Of a DNA stretch of 64,000 nt, positions 59,138 to 64,000 are shown in pieces. The notes beneath the pieces are model-generated. The model saw nothing but the letters and a program-made list of their open reading frames with translations, ran no database searches and was not told where the DNA came from. Source of the DNA: Hyaloperonospora brassicae (Eukaryota; Oomycota; Peronosporomycetes; Peronosporales; Peronosporaceae); assembly GCA_947650285.1 (NCBI GenBank), contig CANTFL010001481.1, forward strand, positions 120,439 through 184,438, in the 5' to 3' direction. The translations under genes and the position numbers were made by a program. Every line of letters starts with the position of its first letter. Position 1 is the stretch's first letter.

Positions 59138-61362
59138 CTAAATGCAGCTGCTTCTTGAATCGGAAATGTACGGAAATAGTGCATAGGCGATGTTTACACG
59201 AATGCTGATGAACGGTACTGGCTTCAATTGTAGCGGAAGTGGTTCGTGATATGAGGTCCAAGTCGAGCACTTCCAGGTACACGGTGCGGGACGAGATAGA
59301 AGCCACTCCGGTGTCATTTGCAGACATTGAAACATGAGACAGAAGATTAGCACGGATACTGCGCAAAGAATACACGCACAGATCGAGAAGCATTATACGT
59401 TGTTGCATTGATGTGCAAGCCACTCGGGCTCCCAACAAGTGGAGCTGACACGCGGCAGTGCAAACTTATACACTCGACGCGCCACTGCACGAATCAATAG
59501 ACATGATGAGAACAGAGGGAATTGAACCCCCGATCGCTGGATCTGGCGTCCACAGCTTTACCACGGCACGGTTCCTCTACTTCAAACACACCAAGCGATA
59601 TTACCATGCCCACGGAGTCGCACGCGTACCGGCCAGCCAAGGCACCACACCAATACTAGAATAAACATTATCAAGCAGTCACAACATGCTTTGCGCGCCG
59701 ACTCGGCTGTTGAGGCGAGCTATTGCGGCGATGAATCCAGCTCATCGAAGTGAAACATCGGGGAGCATCTGATGGTCTTGTGATCATCGTAGCTGCGGCA
59801 GACGATGTAGTGTCATGTATGCATCCCGTATGTACTCGTTTTGTAGCGTGTGAGCTTGATTTGTTGTACGGGCGGGAATACACTCATGAAGGCTCCAAAC
59901 CAGTACAGCAGGATGTAGATGTGACCTACCAATTAAGAAAACACGCTCCGCAATCGCGATCCGTCTTGACACGGCGTGATAGCGTATACAAGCAAGATGA
60001 CATCGAGATCCAGAATCCGCGATCTGCTATCCGCGACCAGCGATCCGTGACGCCCGATCAAGAGCGAGATCGCTATACGTCTGGTTGGTGTGTACCACGC
60101 AACATCCGTTGACGTAACTAGACCTCGCGATTCGCGATAAGAACGAGATCGCGATACATATGGTTGGTGTATATTCCACAGCATACCCTAGTGTGTCCAA
60201 GACATCGCGGTTCACGAAACCATCAGTTGGTGTGGACCACACAACATGCCCTGGTGTGAACCACGCGTCGCGATCCGCGATCGACCAACTTTGATTAGCA
60301 TGTACTATTTAAGGTAGGCCACATCATACAAGAGGACGATCAGCGAGGCCAGACGAGACGTGGCAACAGATCCAAAGTTCAGGTAGGCGTTGTGGTAGTT
60401 TCTGGCTCGATTGGTTCAACACTAAACAGAGTTCAACCTGCTTCTAGGTACACGCGTCAGCTTCTCTCCCGGTCAGGATGGTTGGCCTCCGGCCATCAGG
60501 AGGTCGCATACTTTATTCAAGTGATATCCCTGGACTGTGTGGCCGGGGACCAAAAACTCTCAACAAACCTCCAACCGGCGCTCGGACGCAGCAATATAGT
60601 AAAGGACAGGGTGCAAGATCGCGAGACGGCTCAAGTGATCAGAAGGTCAAGCGGACCAAGTGTCTACATATTGAACAAGGTGATCTCGTCGAGATCGAGT
60701 TGACTCATATCGAGCACACTACAAGTATACCCGTGATCGTGTGATGACTTCCACACGGACACCCCAACCCCTCACAAACACGGTCAAGTTACCCTCTACA
60801 CGATTCCACCTGAAAGAGTGCAGCCCACGATACCGACAGATACACAAGGTGAGGAAGGAAACAAGGACGTAAACGAGGCACCCCTCCGACACTCGGAGGT
60901 CTGGGTGATGGTGGAGAGTCGGGATCTCACGAAACTCGCGACCGCTGCTCAACCACATATACGGTGCTGCAGAAACCTCTTAACGTACAGATTCGAGCGA
61001 TACCGCTAGTATATAGCGATTGTTTTGTCTTGGGATGTTGATGTCTTCCATACGCATGCCAAACATAGCTAAAAACGATAGCAATACGTAAGACACTTCT
61101 GTAAAACGTGCTTGCAATGAAGTGTTGAGAATAGAGGGCTAGCAGAGCTTCATAATATTGACACGTTCTGTAAGGTAAAGAGGTGGTTCAGAAAAGATCG
61201 GTGTGTGTCGGATCGAACTACTTGCCGAACGATGAAGATGAAAGTTCGGACGGGTAGTTAAGCGTTGTCCTTCTCCGTGAACGGTGAAACCCGCGTCAGA
61301 TCATATCTCACAGCTGTCGGTTAGGCTTGTCTTCCACAAATGCACCAACTCTCCGCACTCGG
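59138..61362 (+). repeat. Macrosatellite unit 8
   Basis: First unit with ccaattaagaaaac and cgcaatcgcgatcc, both shared with unit 9. Private ggtcaggatgg near 60,475. Length 2,225 bp. Confidence 0.95.
59507..59577 (-). tRNA. tRNA-like sequence, unit 8, altered
   Basis: It has the same two changes as unit 7. Confidence 0.48.
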
Positions 61363-63587
61363 CTAAATGCAGCTGCTCCTTGAATCGGAAATGTACGGAA
61401 ATAGTGCATAGGCGATGTTTACACGAATGCTGATGAACGGTACTGGCTTCAATTGTAGCGGAAGTGGTTCGTGATATGAGGTCCAAGTCGAGCACTTCCA
61501 GGTACACGGTGCGGGACGAGATAGAAGCCACTCCGGTGTCATTTGCAGACATTGAAACATGAGACAGAAGATTAGCACGGATACTGCGCAAAGAATACAC
61601 GCACAGATCGAGAAGCATTATACGTTGTTGCATTGATGTGCAAGCCACTCGGGCTCCCAACAAGTGGAGCTGACACGCGGCAGTGCAAACTTATACACTC
61701 GACGCGCCACTGCACGAATCAATAGACATGATGAGAACAGAGGGAATTGAACCCCCGATCGCTGGATCTGGCGTCCACAGCTTTACCACGGCACGGTTCC
61801 TCTACTTCAAACACACCAAGCGATATTACCATGCCCACGGAGTCGCACGCGTACCGGCCAGCCAAGGCACCACACCAATACTAGAATAAACATTATCAAG
61901 CAGTCACAACATGCTTTGCGCGCCGACTCGGCTGTTGAGGCGAGCTATTGCGGCGATGAATCCAGCTCATCGAAGTGAAACATCGGGGAGCATCTGATGG
62001 TCTTGTGATCATCGTAGCTGCGGCAGACGATGTAGTGTCATGTATGCATCCCGTATGTACTCGTTTTGTAGCGTGTGAGCTTGATTTGTTGTACGGGCGG
62101 GAATACACTCATGAAGGCTCCAAACCAGTACAGCAGGATGTAGATGTGACCTACCAATTAAGAAAACACGCTCCGCAATCGCGATCCGTCTTGACACGGC
62201 GTGATAGCGTATACAAGCAAGATGACATCGAGATCCAGAATCCGCGATCTGCTATCCGCGACCAGCGATCCGTGACGCCCGATCAAGAGCGAGATCGCTA
62301 TACGTCTGGTTGGTGTGTACCACGCAACATCCGTTGACGTAACTAGACCTCGCGATTCGCGATAAGAACGAGATCGCGATACATATGGTTGGTGTATATT
62401 CCACAGCATACCCTAGTGTGTCCAAGACATCGCGGTTCGCGAAACCATCAGTTGGTGTGGACCACACAACATGCCCTGGTGTGAACCACGCGTCGCGATC
62501 CGCGATCGACCAACTTTGATTAGCATGTACTATTTAAGGTAGGCCACATCATACGAGAGGACGATCAGCGAGGCCAGACGAGACGTGGCAACAGATCCAA
62601 AGTTCAGGTAGGCGTTGTGGTAGTTTCTGGCTCGATTGGTTCAACACTAAACAGAGTTCAACCTGCTTCTAGGTACACGCGTCAGCTTCTCTCCCGGTCC
62701 GGATGGTTGGCCTCCGGCCATCAGGAGGTCGCATACTTTATTCAAGTGATATCCCTGGACTGTGTGGCCGGGGACCAAAAACTCTCAACAAACCTCCAAC
62801 CGGCGCTCGGACGCAGCAATATAGTAAAGGACAGGGTGCAAGATCGCGAGACGGCTCAAGTGATCAGAAGGTCAAGCGGACCAAGTGTCTACATATTGAA
62901 CAAGGTGATCTCGTCGAGATCGAGTTGACTCATATCGAGCACACTACAAGTATACCCGTGATCGTGTGATGACTTCCACACGGACACCCCAACCCCTCAC
63001 AAACACGGTCAAGTTACCCTCTACACGATTCCACCTGAAAGAGTGCAGCCCACGATACCGACAGATACACAAGGTGAGGAAGGAAACAAGGACGTAAACG
63101 AGGCACCCCTCCGACACTCGGAGGTCTGGGTGATGGTGGAGAGTCGGGATCTCACGAAACTAGCGACCGCTGCTCAACCACATATACGGTGCTGCAGAAA
63201 CCTCTTAACGTACAGATTCGAGCGATACCGCTAGTATATAGCGATTGTTTTGTCTTGGGATGTTGATGTCTTCCATACGCATGCCAAACATAGCTAAAAA
63301 CGATAGCAATACGTAAGACACTTCTGTAAAATGTGCTTGCAATGAAGTGTTGAGAATAGAGGGCTAGCAGAGCCTCATAATATTGACACGTTCTGTAAGG
63401 TAAAGAGGTGGTTCAGAAAAGATCGGTGTGTGTCGGATCGAACTACTTGCCGAACGATGAAGATGAAAGTTCGGACGGGTAGTTAAGCGTTGTCCTTCTC
63501 CGTGAACGGTGAAACCCGCGTCAGATCATATCTCACAGCTGTCGGTTAGGCTTGTCTTCCACAAATGCACCAACTCTCCGCACTCGG
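61363..63587 (+). repeat. Macrosatellite unit 9
   Basis: First unit with cagctgctccttg, shared with unit 10. Private atacgagaggac near 62,552. Length 2,225 bp. Confidence 0.95.
61732..61802 (-). tRNA. tRNA-like sequence, unit 9, altered
   Basis: It has the same two changes as unit 7. Confidence 0.48.
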
Positions 63588-64000
63588 CTAAATGCAGCTG
63601 CTCCTTGAATCGGAAATGTACGGAAATAGTGCATAGGCGATGTTTACACGAATGCTGATGAACGGTACTGGCTTCAATTGTAGCGGAAGTGGTTCGTGAT
63701 ATGAGGTCCAAGTCGAGCACTTCCAGGTACACGGTGCGGGACGAGATAGAAGCCACTCCGGTGTCATTTGCAGACATTGAAACATGAGACAGAAGATTAG
63801 CACGGATACTGCGCAAAGAATACACGCACAGATCGAGAAGCATTATACGTTGTTGCATTGATGTGCAAGCCACTCGGGCTCCCAACAAGTGGAGCTGACA
63901 CGCGGCAGTGCAAACTTATACACTCGACGCGCCACTGCACGAATCAATAGACATGATGAGAACAGAGGGAATTGAACCCCCGATCGCTGGATCTGGCGTC
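63588..64000 (+). repeat. Macrosatellite unit 10, cut by the window edge
   Basis: The first 413 bp carry all late-unit variants (cagctgctccttg, gtgcataggcg, caatagacatg, tgagaacag). The window ends inside its tRNA-like sequence, so the array continues to the right. Confidence 0.95.
63957..64000 (-). tRNA. tRNA-like sequence, unit 10, cut by the window edge
   Basis: Only the 3' 44 bases are in the window (acceptor 3' strand in the altered form, T-arm and part of the anticodon arm). Confidence 0.4.

Larger units (their letters stand above)
43565..64000 (+). repeat. 2.2-kb macrosatellite array, nine full units and one partial
   Basis: Head-to-tail units of 2,224 or 2,225 bp start at 43,565, 45,789, 48,014, 50,239, 52,464, 54,688, 56,913, 59,138, 61,363 and 63,588, and the array is cut by the right window edge. 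In order on the plus strand each unit holds: about 370 bp without features; a minus-strand tRNA-like sequence; about 500 bp ending in cgcgatc-rich repeats; a palindrome cluster and a TATA-like box; a gypsy-leader-homologous segment; and about 350 bp homologous to the degenerate copy at 42,330. Units are near identical. The orientation is set by the gypsy leader, which here reads on plus, opposite to the relic. Confidence 0.96.

Noticed and set aside
43565..64000. 5S or 45S rDNA repeat
   Set aside because: The unit length could suit a gene cluster, but I find no 5S internal control region or conserved rRNA core sequence.

Overview
The window is eukaryotic, repeat-dominated DNA with no intact protein-coding gene that I can defend. 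The best taxonomic clue is a decayed Ty3/gypsy retrotransposon on the minus strand (about 34.1-40.1 kb). Its gag, cysteine-rich box, protease and reverse transcriptase pieces match, block by block, the gypsy polyproteins I know from Phytophthora and related oomycetes. I therefore suggest an oomycete, probably Peronosporales; this rests on family recognition, not on a search.

Layout. (1) 1-12,600: exactly 140 head-to-tail copies of a 90-bp higher-order repeat made of three 30-bp monomers (A-B-C), with no single indel. (2) 12,601-30,270: the same 30-bp family, more diverse, out of register and carrying nested longer duplications (about 1,134 bp, 3,274 bp and 1,792 bp). (3) 30,271-34,120: increasingly degenerate monomers, including a 418-bp tandem duplication, running into the retroelement. 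(4) 34,121-40,080: the gypsy relic, reading right to left and broken by stops and frameshifts. It is cut off just after the reverse transcriptase, so RNase H, integrase and the 3' LTR are missing. (5) 40,080-42,330: a GATC-dense, possibly LTR-derived segment, two tRNA-like sequences and one unrecognised 152-codon ORF. (6) 42,330-43,564: a diverged partial copy of the next repeat, split by a fragment of a second gypsy leader. (7) 43,565-64,000: nine full units and one partial unit of a 2,224/2,225-bp macrosatellite.

The macrosatellite unit is composite. On the plus strand it has a TATA-like box and a cluster of GTGTG-N-ACCAC half-palindromes, then about 550 bp homologous to the leader / pre-gag region of the same gypsy family. 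On the minus strand it has a tRNA-like sequence with recognisable A and B boxes and a CCA anticodon position. Variants form an almost perfectly nested ladder from the first to the last unit, which records stepwise directional growth of the array.

The points most worth following are: the macrosatellite built from a retroelement 5' end plus a tRNA-like module, with a degenerate partial unit still beside it; a small ORF upstream of gag whose C-terminal half and stop codon are shared by the relic and the macrosatellite; the indel-free 12.6-kb higher-order satellite with a GATC site in nearly every 30-bp monomer; and the GATC-rich vocabulary shared by the satellite and the putative LTR. I see no bacterial operon, CRISPR array or rRNA gene.
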